DNA from: Deltaproteobacteria bacterium
Lineage (GTDB): Bacteria > Desulfobacterota > Syntrophobacteria > Syntrophobacterales > Syntrophobacteraceae
Assembly (NCBI GenBank): GCA_021793275.1
Contig: JAJYTC010000007.1
Coordinates: 1-58,393, forward strand
Length of the DNA stretch: 58,393 bases
Reading direction: 5' to 3'
The notes under the pieces are model-generated. The model had not been told where the DNA came from. It did not search any database and was given only the letters and a program-made list of their open reading frames with translations. The position numbers and the translations under genes were made by a program. Positions 30,202-39,300 of this stretch are shown piece by piece (position 1 is the stretch's first letter; every line of letters starts with the position of its first letter).

Positions 30202-30972
30202 GTGGTTGGACGCAACATATCGATTAAACATAACGGCGCTGCATGTACGATAGAGATGAACAATCCGGGGAAGATGAACGCCCTCACCGGTGAGGTAATC
30301 GGGGAACTTCAGGCGGCCCTTACGGATATCTCCGCGGACAGGGAAACCAGGGTGGTCGTTCTACAGGGCGCGGGAGGCAATTTTTGTTCGGGCGCCGATC
30401 TCGCTTTTCTTGGTGCGAATTGCACTCCGCAGGATTCTTACCGCGTGATGGAGCGTGTCGGCGGATTGATCAAGTCCATGCGCGAACTTCCTCAGCCCGT
30501 CATATGCAAGGTGCGAGGGGTTGCCTATGGGGGCGGCGCCAACCTGGCCCTGTCCGGCGACTTCGTGATTGCCGCTCATGGGGCCCGGATTTGCGAGGTC
30601 TTTGTCAACGTCGGCCTGACCCTGGATTGTGGAGGGACCTATTTGCTTCCGCGGCTGATCGGCATGATGCAGGCAAGGGCGCTTGCCCTGCTGGGAGAGG
30701 AATTGGACGGGAAAACGGCGGCCGCCATGGGCCTTATTTATAAGTGCTGCCCCGATGAAGAACTCGATAGAGAAGTCGATTCGCTTGCCGCGATCCTGAG
30801 CCGGAAACCCCGTTCGGCCCTGGCGACGATTAAGAAGGGGTTGAACAGGAGCTTCGACATGACACTCGATGAGGCCCTCGACTGGGAAGCCTCCTATCAG
30901 AGCCTGCTGTTGCAGGGGGCGGAACATAAGCAGGCGCTGGCGGCATTGCTGGAGTCGAAAAAGAAAAAGTGA
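30202..30972 (+). CDS. Enoyl-CoA hydratase/isomerase family protein (GTG start)
   Basis: 256 aa; QGAGGNFCSGADLAFLG, CKVRGVAYGGGANLALSGDFVIAAHGARICEVFVNVGL. Confidence 0.9.
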   Translation: MVGRNISIKHNGAACTIEMNNPGKMNALTGEVIGELQAALTDISADRETRVVVLQGAGGNFCSGADLAFLGANCTPQDSYRVMERVGGLIKSMRELPQPVICKVRGVAYGGGANLALSGDFVIAAHGARICEVFVNVGLTLDCGGTYLLPRLIGMMQARALALLGEELDGKTAAAMGLIYKCCPDEELDREVDSLAAILSRKPRSALATIKKGLNRSFDMTLDEALDWEASYQSLLLQGAEHKQALAALLESKKKK

Positions 30973-31109
30973 GGGCGGCGAGCAGCAAAAAATCCATACC
31001 TGACCTGAAATTGTATAATCGATGCGCCCGGGCATAATAAAGTTAAAGTAGGTTCATGATTTAACCGATATGTTCGCCAGGACTTTAACTTCAACCCGGG
31101 AGAGGAACC

Positions 31110-31367
31110 ATGGACATCATCATAGGAGAAAGCCCCCGAATAGGGCCATCGGACCAGTACATGCGGGAGGAAGACGGACCTTTTTCGATGGAGGCGGGTT
31201 TTTTGGAAATAAAGGAAAGAAAGGAGCAGGGCGATTCGGACAGGCGGCCTCGCGGTCGTGTTCTCTCCGTTCTGATTCCCGAGGGCCAAAGAATTCCGCG
31301 CGGCCTCGAATCCGGCGAATACCGAATTCTCCTCCGTTTCATACCTCGCCGCCAGGCAAGGTTTTAG
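31110..31367 (+). CDS. Hypothetical small protein
   Basis: 85 aa ORF with plausible RBS (GGGAGAGGAACC-ATG); no recognisable family; 3' end overlaps the convergent DUF362 gene. Confidence 0.3.
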   Translation: MDIIIGESPRIGPSDQYMREEDGPFSMEAGFLEIKERKEQGDSDRRPRGRVLSVLIPEGQRIPRGLESGEYRILLRFIPRRQARF

Positions 31368-32554
31368 GCGGACCTTTCTCCGGCGCCGATTCCCAACAGC
31401 CTGTGCATGAGGCTTCGCCGAAGTTCGACGGCGCCCTCGGGGCAGAGTTCGTGGCAGCAGTAACAGCGGATGCATTGTTTGTCGTCTATGAATGCGGCCC
31501 TGCGCTTGGTGTCGAGGATCGTAATCGCGCCCGCCGGGCATGAATCCCGGCAAATACCGCATGCGACACATTTTTTCCCCCTCACCCTGGGCGCTTGTGA
31601 AAGCCAGTCCTTTAAATACGGCCCGAGCGGCTTTTGCCACCAGGTAAGATGTTCCCTTATACCCAGCTCTTCAATGGTTGCCGGAAGCCTGTAGCCGGGA
31701 ACACGGATTTTCGATATCTCTGCGCCTACCAGCTCGACTTCTTCGATACAGGAAGGGGTAATTCCCCGCTTGGCCGCCGCAATGAGCAGCGGGTTTTGCT
31801 CCCGCCGAAGACCGATGATCTCGCTTGCGACAATATCCAGGGCCAACGGATTTACCGACCCCAGCAGCAGACCGACATGACGGGGAAAGCCGGCGACACC
31901 GGGACCGTCTCCCTCCATACCAACCACGGCGTCCATAATGGAGAGCCTGGGCGAAACATATTCGGCCAGGTCGAGCAGCATATCCGCAAACTGCGCCTTA
32001 TCGTGGAGCTTGGCGTGATAACCGGGTTTGGAAAGGCCGGGGATGACTCCGAAATTATTTTTGACCGCTCCGGTAATGCTCATAAGCGTATGGGTCTTGA
32101 GCTTGCACAGCCCGAGTACACCGTCCGCCGTCGTTACAGGATTTATCACCTCGAAGTGTTTGATCAATTTTCCCCGGGGGAAGGAGACCGCCACGCAGGT
32201 CGTGTCGAAATTGAGCTCAGCCCCGGAAGCTTCGGCTGCCTCGAGCATTCCGGACTTTCGGTAAAGGGTGTTGAGCGTTTTTGAATTGTACTTGTAGCCG
32301 GCGCCGGGGCTATCAGCGATAATCGGCAACGCTCCTTCCCCTTTGACCATTCGCGCTGCTGCGGCCACAATCCGGGGATGAGTGGTCACCGCCTGGTCGG
32401 GAATTGCGGCTTGGAGCAGGTTGGCCTTGAGCACGATTTTTTCTCCGGCTTTGACAAACCGGTCTATGCCGCCCATCATGGAAAAAAGGAGCTGCATCTT
32501 TTCATCGGCATGGTCGTAATCGGGACAACTCACAATGTATACCCGGCAGTCCAT
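31364..32554 (-). CDS. DUF362 domain protein with C-terminal 4Fe-4S ferredoxin domain
   Basis: 396 aa; LKANLLQAAIPDQAVTTHPRIVAAAARMV, LGLCKLKTHTLMSITGAVKNNFGVIPG, CVACGICRDSCPAGAI, CIRCYCCHELCPEGAV. Confidence 0.9.
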   Translation of the reverse strand: MDCRVYIVSCPDYDHADEKMQLLFSMMGGIDRFVKAGEKIVLKANLLQAAIPDQAVTTHPRIVAAAARMVKGEGALPIIADSPGAGYKYNSKTLNTLYRKSGMLEAAEASGAELNFDTTCVAVSFPRGKLIKHFEVINPVTTADGVLGLCKLKTHTLMSITGAVKNNFGVIPGLSKPGYHAKLHDKAQFADMLLDLAEYVSPRLSIMDAVVGMEGDGPGVAGFPRHVGLLLGSVNPLALDIVASEIIGLRREQNPLLIAAAKRGITPSCIEEVELVGAEISKIRVPGYRLPATIEELGIREHLTWWQKPLGPYLKDWLSQAPRVRGKKCVACGICRDSCPAGAITILDTKRRAAFIDDKQCIRCYCCHELCPEGAVELRRSLMHRLLGIGAGERSA

Positions 32555-32685
32555 TAATATTCTCCACTAATCCCTTGAATTTTCCCGGACAGCATGTATT
32601 GTGGCCAATGGGGCGCCAAGAATCGGTAAATGGCTTGGAGGTCCCCGGAGTTGCTCGATTCCTTAATTCCCGCGCGAGGACCGTT

Positions 32686-33279
32686 ATGGCTGGTAGACGA
32701 ACAGGCGATGTGGAAAGAACCACCGGGGAAACCCGGGTTTCCGTAGAGATTTGTCTCGATGGGACCGGCTCCGCCGATCTTGAGACCGGGGTCCCCTTTC
32801 TCGATCATATGCTGACGCTTTTTGCAGTTCACGGCCTTTTTGACCTCAAGGTCAAGGCAAAGGGCGATCTGGAAGTAGACGCCCATCATACGGTCGAAGA
32901 CATCGGAATATCCATGGGCCTGGCGCTGTCCAAAGCGCTTGGCGACCGGAAAGGCATAACCCGCTACGGGCATTTCACGGTCCCCATGGATGAAGCGCTT
33001 GCTTGCGTAACCCTTGATCTGTCCAACCGCCCGTTCTTCGTCTATAACACTCCGCCCATGGCGGAGCGGACCGGGGAATTTGAAACCCAGCTTGTGCCCG
33101 AGTTTTTCAGGGCCTTTTGCCAGCACGGCGGGGTCACCCTGCATATCCGGGTTTTGTACGGCGCCAATACGCATCACATGATCGAGGCAATTTTCAAGGC
33201 ATTCGGGCGCGCGCTTTCAGCAGCCGTGTCACTCGACCCCCGGCGAAGCGGAATACCTTCATCCAAGGGGACGCTTTAG
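32686..33279 (+). CDS. hisB: Imidazoleglycerol-phosphate dehydratase
   Basis: Start MAGRRTGDVERTTGETRV; VPFLDHMLTLFAVHGLFDL, DAHHTVEDIGI, HHMIEAIFKAFGRAL. Confidence 0.95.
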   Translation: MAGRRTGDVERTTGETRVSVEICLDGTGSADLETGVPFLDHMLTLFAVHGLFDLKVKAKGDLEVDAHHTVEDIGISMGLALSKALGDRKGITRYGHFTVPMDEALACVTLDLSNRPFFVYNTPPMAERTGEFETQLVPEFFRAFCQHGGVTLHIRVLYGANTHHMIEAIFKAFGRALSAAVSLDPRRSGIPSSKGTL

Positions 33280-33292
33280 GCTCGCCTTCGCG

Positions 33293-33560
33293 TTAACGAC
33301 TTCCGTACACATCGCTCCTGTGGCCGACTTTTACCACGAGGACGAGTAGCTGTTCATCTTCCAGCTTGGCCAAAATCCGATAGTCTCCAACGCGATATCG
33401 CCAAAAGTCGCGAAGTTCTCCTTTGAGTGGTCCGCCAATGGCCCTGGGGATCCGGAGCGACGCGATCGCGGAGATAGAGATCAATGCGCCGGGCGTTTTG
33501 AGGATCAATTCTACCAAGGTCCTTTTCGGCCTGTGGAGTAAAATTAATCCGCCAAGCCAA
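33293..33560 (-). pseudogene. RelE/ParE-type toxin, frameshifted
   Basis: N-terminal part LAWRINFTPQAEKDLGRIDPQNARRIDLYLRDRVAPDP (frame 1) continues as RAIGGPLKGELRDFWRYRVGDYRILAKLEDEQLLVLVVKVGHRSDVY in the +1 frame; break at CCCC (plus-strand GGGG 33446..33449). Confidence 0.8.
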
Positions 33561-33777
33561 GCCTACGCTCCACTTCTTCAAGCGGGACAGGTTTTTCGCC
33601 GCTCTTCAGGAATTCCTCGTAGGCGGTTTCAGCCAGGTAAGCGTCTTCGAGGTCCTCGATGGACCGCTCAAGCGCCTCCCGGATAAAATAGCTTTTGGTT
33701 CTTTTGGTGGCCCGGGAAAGAAGTGCCAATCGCCGCGCCAGATCTTCCGGAAGCCTTACCGTATGCGTGTTTGGCAT
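33544..33777 (-). CDS. Ribbon-helix-helix/RelB-like antitoxin
   Basis: Start MPNTHTVRLPEDLARRLALLSRATKRTKSYFIREALERSIEDLEDAYLAE; 3' end overlaps the toxin start, as in TA operons. Confidence 0.8.
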   Translation of the reverse strand: MPNTHTVRLPEDLARRLALLSRATKRTKSYFIREALERSIEDLEDAYLAETAYEEFLKSGEKPVPLEEVERRLGLAD

Positions 33778-33795
33778 GTGCATCCTCTCATATTG

Positions 33796-33808
33796 ATTGT
33801 AATACAAT
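33796..33808. promoter_or_regulatory. Candidate antitoxin operator palindrome
   Basis: ATTGTA-A-TACAAT, perfect 6+6 palindrome just upstream of the antitoxin ATG, overlapping a TATAAA -10-like element on the minus strand. Confidence 0.5.
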
Positions 33809-33946
33809 TTATACAGACTTTCGCGTACAATCAATGAGCAATAGCGCATGTCCTTTCATGTGAGATAGACGGCGCCGCCACGCATGAGGCAGATAGTGGA
33901 AGTTCCCGCCCGTGCGGGTTCCGCAACCGAGTTTAGCGGGGGCGGC

Positions 33947-34843
33947 TCACTGCTGCCCGTGCACCTCCACTACCTTCGTATTTCTCAAACCCCCGGCATT
34001 CATTTGCACCTGCTCCGTGTAGGCGGTGCTCCTGGTGGAGGGGGACGTCACAACCAGATAGCCCGAATTGGGCAGAAGGCGGATCGACGTTCTGTAACCC
34101 TCGGCGGCCAGTTTATTTCGCAGCGATTGAGCCTGCCCGAAATTTCTGAAGACCGATCCCACCTGGACCACATACCTTCCACTCGGTCTTGCGCTAACGG
34201 CAGGCTCCGCGGACTGCGGGGTCCCTGGCTTAGGGGCCGGTTTTGCAGAAAAAGCGGTCTTTTTCCGGTGCATCCTTCGGCCGGAGTTCGTCACGGTATT
34301 GGCGTGCAGATTTTCGGACCCGGCTGCAGCGCCTCCGGAACGATTCGCCTTTTGGGGGAAAAGGACTTTGCGGGCCGTCTGCGGCGTTTGGGCCGGTTGG
34401 GCCGGAGCTGACGCTTTTTCGGAGGCAGCCGGCGGCGCATTTATCGTTCCCGGCTGAGATGCTTCCTGCTGAGCGGCCACGCCTTTTGCGGCCGGTTCCG
34501 GCGCGGGAAGCGCCTGTGGAGGATTAACTGCCTCGGGGCTCGTTGACGCTGCGGGAATGGTTGCCCCGGCAGACTGAGGCGTTGTTGTCGCAGTCGCCGA
34601 TTGATTGAGATTCTCAGGGGCCGGTTGCTGCTGCACCTGTTTCGGCAATTTCTTCGTAATGGCGCCGCGCTCCGGAACCGGCCTGTTCCTGGTCTCTTCC
34701 CTGCTTTTGTCCCTTAAAAGATAGGGCGTTATGACAACAAGAAAAATGAGACCGATTGCCGAAAATACCAAATACTTCAGATAGGGGGCGCCGCCTTTTT
34801 GAGGTTTCCGGCGATTTCTCTGCACAACAAGTTTTTTTGCCAT
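33947..34843 (-). CDS. SPOR domain protein, single N-terminal transmembrane segment
   Basis: 298 aa; TM YLVFSAIGLIFLVVITPYLL, Pro/Ala-rich linker, C-terminal RYVVQVGSVFRNFGQAQSLRNKLAAEGYRTSI. Confidence 0.85.
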   Translation of the reverse strand: MAKKLVVQRNRRKPQKGGAPYLKYLVFSAIGLIFLVVITPYLLRDKSREETRNRPVPERGAITKKLPKQVQQQPAPENLNQSATATTTPQSAGATIPAASTSPEAVNPPQALPAPEPAAKGVAAQQEASQPGTINAPPAASEKASAPAQPAQTPQTARKVLFPQKANRSGGAAAGSENLHANTVTNSGRRMHRKKTAFSAKPAPKPGTPQSAEPAVSARPSGRYVVQVGSVFRNFGQAQSLRNKLAAEGYRTSIRLLPNSGYLVVTSPSTRSTAYTEQVQMNAGGLRNTKVVEVHGQQ

Positions 34844-34868
34844 CTTTGCCCCTCCCTATAGTCTAGCT

Positions 34869-36059
34869 TCACATCTTCTTGCAACGCTTTATTGCCCTTT
34901 CGAACCCGGGCAACGCCCCTTCGATCGTAGCGTCACTGACACAGTAGGCGATCCGGATATGGCCCGGCCCGGCAAATCCGCTCCCCGGCACGCAGAGGAT
35001 GTTTTCTTCCTGGAGCAGTCGAATGAACTCGATGTCGTCCGGAAGCGGGCTCTTGGGAAAAAGATAAAAGGCCCCGCACGGAACGGTCAGTTCATAGCCG
35101 AACCCGGACAGGGCCGCGACGAGCCGGTCTCTTTTTGCCTTATAGATGCCGACGTCCACGCACACTCCCTGAAGCGCCTCAACCAGCCTCTGCATGATGG
35201 CGGGCGCGTTCACAAACCCGAGGATCCTGTTCGCCAGAGTGAGCGCATCGATGATCTTTTGCCCGTCTTCCGCCGAGGGGCTGAGCGCCACGAAGCCTAT
35301 GCGTTCGCCGGGCAGAGAAAGGTCTTTGGAATAGGAACCGGTGATCAGCGAATCGGGGTAGTGGGCAAAAACGCATGGGACACTGCAGTTCTCGTATACG
35401 ATTTTGCGGTATGGTTCGTCGGACACCAGGTAGATGACGTGGCCGAATTGGCTGCTCTTTGCCTTGAGAATTTCTCCCAGTCTGGCTATGGTTTCTTCCG
35501 GGTATACCTGCCCGGTCGGATTGTTGGGAGAATTTATGAGCACAATTTTCGTGCGCGGTCCGATCTCCTGCTCCATGCGTTCGAGGTCGAGATTGAAATC
35601 CGGCTCTCGGGCGGGCACGGATTTCAGCACCCCGCCGTGATTGTCCGCATAAAAGGAGTATTCCACGAAATAGGGGGCGGGGCAAAGCACCTCGTCACCG
35701 GGATCGAGCAGCGCCTTGAAAATAATGTTTAGCCCCCCTGCAGCCCCGCACGTTACAACTATTTGCTCCCGGGCCATCGAAGTGCAGAATTCTTTAGCAA
35801 AATATGCGGACATGGCCGAACGTGTGGAAAGAAGGCCCGCATTGGGCATGTATGCATGCATCCCCGGGTCTTTGCTTCGGGCCAGTTCCAGCAGTTTTTC
35901 ACCGACTATGTCCGGAGGGGGAACATTGGGGTTTCCCAGGCTGAAATCAAAGACCTTGTCCTCGCCATGGATTTTTTTCAACCGTGCGCCTTCTTCGAAC
36001 ATCCTGCGAATCCACGAGGATTTTTCGATAAACTGGTTCATTTTCCGGGCAACCGCCAT
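34869..36059 (-). CDS. PLP-dependent aminotransferase class I/II
   Basis: 396 aa; FSLGNPNVPPPD, INSPNNPTGQVYPEE, LVSDEPYRKIVYEN, SYSKDLSLPGERIGFVA (PLP Lys). Confidence 0.92.
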   Translation of the reverse strand: MAVARKMNQFIEKSSWIRRMFEEGARLKKIHGEDKVFDFSLGNPNVPPPDIVGEKLLELARSKDPGMHAYMPNAGLLSTRSAMSAYFAKEFCTSMAREQIVVTCGAAGGLNIIFKALLDPGDEVLCPAPYFVEYSFYADNHGGVLKSVPAREPDFNLDLERMEQEIGPRTKIVLINSPNNPTGQVYPEETIARLGEILKAKSSQFGHVIYLVSDEPYRKIVYENCSVPCVFAHYPDSLITGSYSKDLSLPGERIGFVALSPSAEDGQKIIDALTLANRILGFVNAPAIMQRLVEALQGVCVDVGIYKAKRDRLVAALSGFGYELTVPCGAFYLFPKSPLPDDIEFIRLLQEENILCVPGSGFAGPGHIRIAYCVSDATIEGALPGFERAIKRCKKM

Positions 36060-36133
36060 AGTGTGCTCAAAGCCTCCTTAAACTGGTATGTGGCCGGAAT
36101 CCGGGTTGTCTTTCGGAAAGCAGCTTCCGGCAC

Positions 36134-36214
36134 TATAAGAGAGATTTGCACTCTTATGCAAGCATTCTGTTCAGTTTTTCTTGACGGAAAACCCTGCTCA
36201 GGGTTATAAGAGAG
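36134..36214. promoter_or_regulatory. Intergenic direct and inverted repeats between aminotransferase and HdrA fusion genes
   Basis: TATAAGAGAG twice (36134, 36205); ATAAGAG-N9-CTCTTAT inverted repeat (36135..36157); ACCCTG-CT-CAGGGT (36191..36204). Confidence 0.4.
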
Positions 36215-36347
36215 TGTCATTTATTTCACAATGTAGGCCGTCTTGAAATTGTTTTGCTTCCCACTCGGGTCCCGTGCGGGAATTTGTGGTGTGGCTGCTG
36301 CGCTAGTCCGGTTTTGAAGACCTCCCCAATTACCATCAGGAGGAAGT

Positions 36348-39300
36348 ATGACAGGCAAGGCGTCTAATAAGAGTACGGTCGGTTCGGTCCTGGTTGTCGG
36401 CGGTGGTATCGCCGGAATGCAGGCCTCGCTCGATCTTGCCAATTCCGGTTTTTATGTTTATCTGCTCGAAAAATCGTCTGCCGTCGGCGGAGGAATGTCG
36501 CAGCTCGATAAGACCTTCCCTACAAACGAATGCGCAATGTGAATCATTTCCCCCAAGCTGGTCGAGGTCGGCCGGCATCTCAATATCGAACTTCTGCCGC
36601 TTTCGGAAGTTAAGCAGGTCAGCGGAGTACCCGGAAATTTCACCGTGGAGGTCCTGCAGGAACCCCGCTACGTGGATCCGTCCAGGTGCACCGGCTGCGG
36701 CGAGTGCGCCAAAGTCTGCCCTGTCGAGCGCAAAAATGAATACAATGAGGGTCTGGACGTTCGCCGCGCGGCGTATCGCAAGTACGCCCAGGCGGTTCCA
36801 GGGGCCTATGCCATTGAAAAGCGCGGGACATCGCCGTGCAAAGCCGCCTGCCCGGCCCACATCTCGGTTCAGGGCTATGTGGCCCTGAGCGCACAGGGCA
36901 AATATCGGGAAGCCCTCAAACTGATAAAAGAAGAAAACCCCCTGCCGGCTATCTGCGGTCGCGTTTGCCACCATCCCTGCGAGAGCGCATGCATGCGGGG
37001 CCAGTTTGACGAGCCGGTTGCCATCGATTCGATCAAGCGCTTCCTGGCCGATCTGGATCTTAAGTCCGAAACCAGGTACGTACCCGAAATAAAGGACAAA
37101 CGAGCCGAAAGGGTCGCAATTATAGGTTCGGGTCCGGCAGGTTTGTCCTGTGCTTATTACCTTGCCGCGGAAGGATACCGGGTAACCGTTTTTGAAAAAC
37201 TGCCGGTGCTTGGAGGCATGCTTACCGTCGGCATTCCTTCCTACAGGCTCCCCAAAGACACGATCGAGGCCGAAATCCAGGTCATTAGCGACATGGGCGT
37301 AGAGTTCAAAACAGGGGTCGAGATAGGAAAGGACCTCACTGTCGCCCAACTCAGAGACCAGGGGTACAAGGCCTTCTTCATGGCCATAGGGGCGCAGGAA
37401 TGCAAGGCGCTCGGCATCTCCGGAGAAGACTTCGAAGGGGTTGTTCCCGGCGTCGAATATTTAAGAGACATAAATCTGGGTAAAAAAGTTCCCCTGGGCG
37501 ACCGCGTGGCCGTGATAGGCGGCGGAAATGTCGCGATGGATACGGTGCGAACAGCGCTTCGCAGCGGATCGCGCAAGCCCTTCATCATCTACCGCCGAAG
37601 CGAGGCGGAGATGCCCGCCAACGAAGAAGAGATCCACGAGTGCCGCGAAGAGGGCATCGAGATCATGACCCTTACCAATCCCGTTCGGGTCGTAGGGGAA
37701 AACGGCCGGGTCAAGGCGGTCGAGTGCGTGAAAATGGAACTGGGCGAGCCGGATGCAAGCGGCAGGAGGCGGCCCGTTCCGGTCAAGGGCTCGGAGTTCC
37801 TCATCGAAGTCGATGCGGTCGTTCCGGCAATCGGCCAGGAATCCGACTGGGCGTGTCTTACCGAAGAGTGCGCCTGCCGGCTTACCGACTGGGGCACTAT
37901 GAGCATCGATCCGCTGACCCTTCAGACCCACGATCCCGACATCTTTGCGGGCGGAGACGCCGTTACCGGCCCGAAAACCGTAATTGAAGCCATTGCAGCT
38001 GGCAAGCAGGCGGCGATTTCAATCGGCCGTTTCATTCGCGGTGAGGATTTACGGGCCGGGCGCGAAAGGGAATGGCAGGCGGTCCAGGAAGTGGTGACCG
38101 AAGGCTATGACAGAATCCCGCGGGCCCATATGCCCGTTCTTTCGCCGGAAATCCGCACCTCCAATTTCGATGAAGTCCAGTTGGGATTGAGCGAAGAGCA
38201 GGTGAGGATCGAAGCTGCTCGCTGCCTTAGCTGCGGCATCTGCTCCGAATGCTATCAATGCGTCGATGCCTGCCTTGCAAAGGCCGTCGACCACAGCCAG
38301 CAGGCCAGAACTCTCACATTGAACGTTGGCGCGATCATCGCCTCATCGGGCTTCAAAGCCTTCGATCCCAGCCGGTTCGATACGTACAACTACGCGGGAC
38401 ACCCCAATGTATTGACCGCTCTCGAATTCGAAAGATTTCTGAGCGCGGGCGGCCCCACAAGGGGTCATGTGGTGAGACCCTCCGAGTTGCAGCGCGAGGC
38501 TCGCATCGAGTCGGCCGAAAAGGAACTTGAAAGCCTGCGGGAACAGTCCGGCGCCGAAAATGTCGGGAAGATCGAAAAACTTCGCGCCCAAATAGCCGAA
38601 ATGCGCAAGCTCCAGACGCACGAACCTCCCAAGCGGATCGCCTGGCTCCAGTGCGTCGGGTCTCGAAATGTCAACCAGTGCGATAACGGTTACTGCTCGG
38701 GCGTTTGCTGCATGTATGCAATAAAGGAGGCCGTGATTGCCAGGGAGCACGCCAAGGGCGACCTGGACGCGGCGATCTTTTTCATGGATATGCGCACCTT
38801 CGGCAAGGAGTTCGAGCAGTATTACACGCGTGCCGAAAATAACGGGGTCAGGTTCATTCGGTCGCGTGTGCACTCGGTTCAACCGGTCCCCGGCTCAGAT
38901 AACCTCCAGATCAGTTATGTGACCGAATCCGGGGAAATGAAGGTCGAGGAATTCGATTTGGTCGTCCTTTCGGTAGGCCTTGAATCCTCGCCGGATGCAG
39001 CCGATATTGCCGCAAAGATCGGCTTCGATCTCGATCATTACCGGTTCGCAAAGACTTCGAGCTTTGCCCCGGTCGAGGCCTCCAGTCCAGGAATCTACGT
39101 CTGCGGCGTTTTACAGGGCCCAAAAGACATACCGCTTTCCGTTATGGAGGCTTCGGCAGCCGCAGGCGCTGCCGCGAGCAAACTCGCCGAGGCCAGAAAT
39201 ACGCTTGTCCGGGAAAAGACTTTCCCGCAGGAGCGCGATGTCAGTTCCGAGCCTCTCAGGATCGGCGTATTCGTGTGCAATTGCGGCATCAATATCGGCA

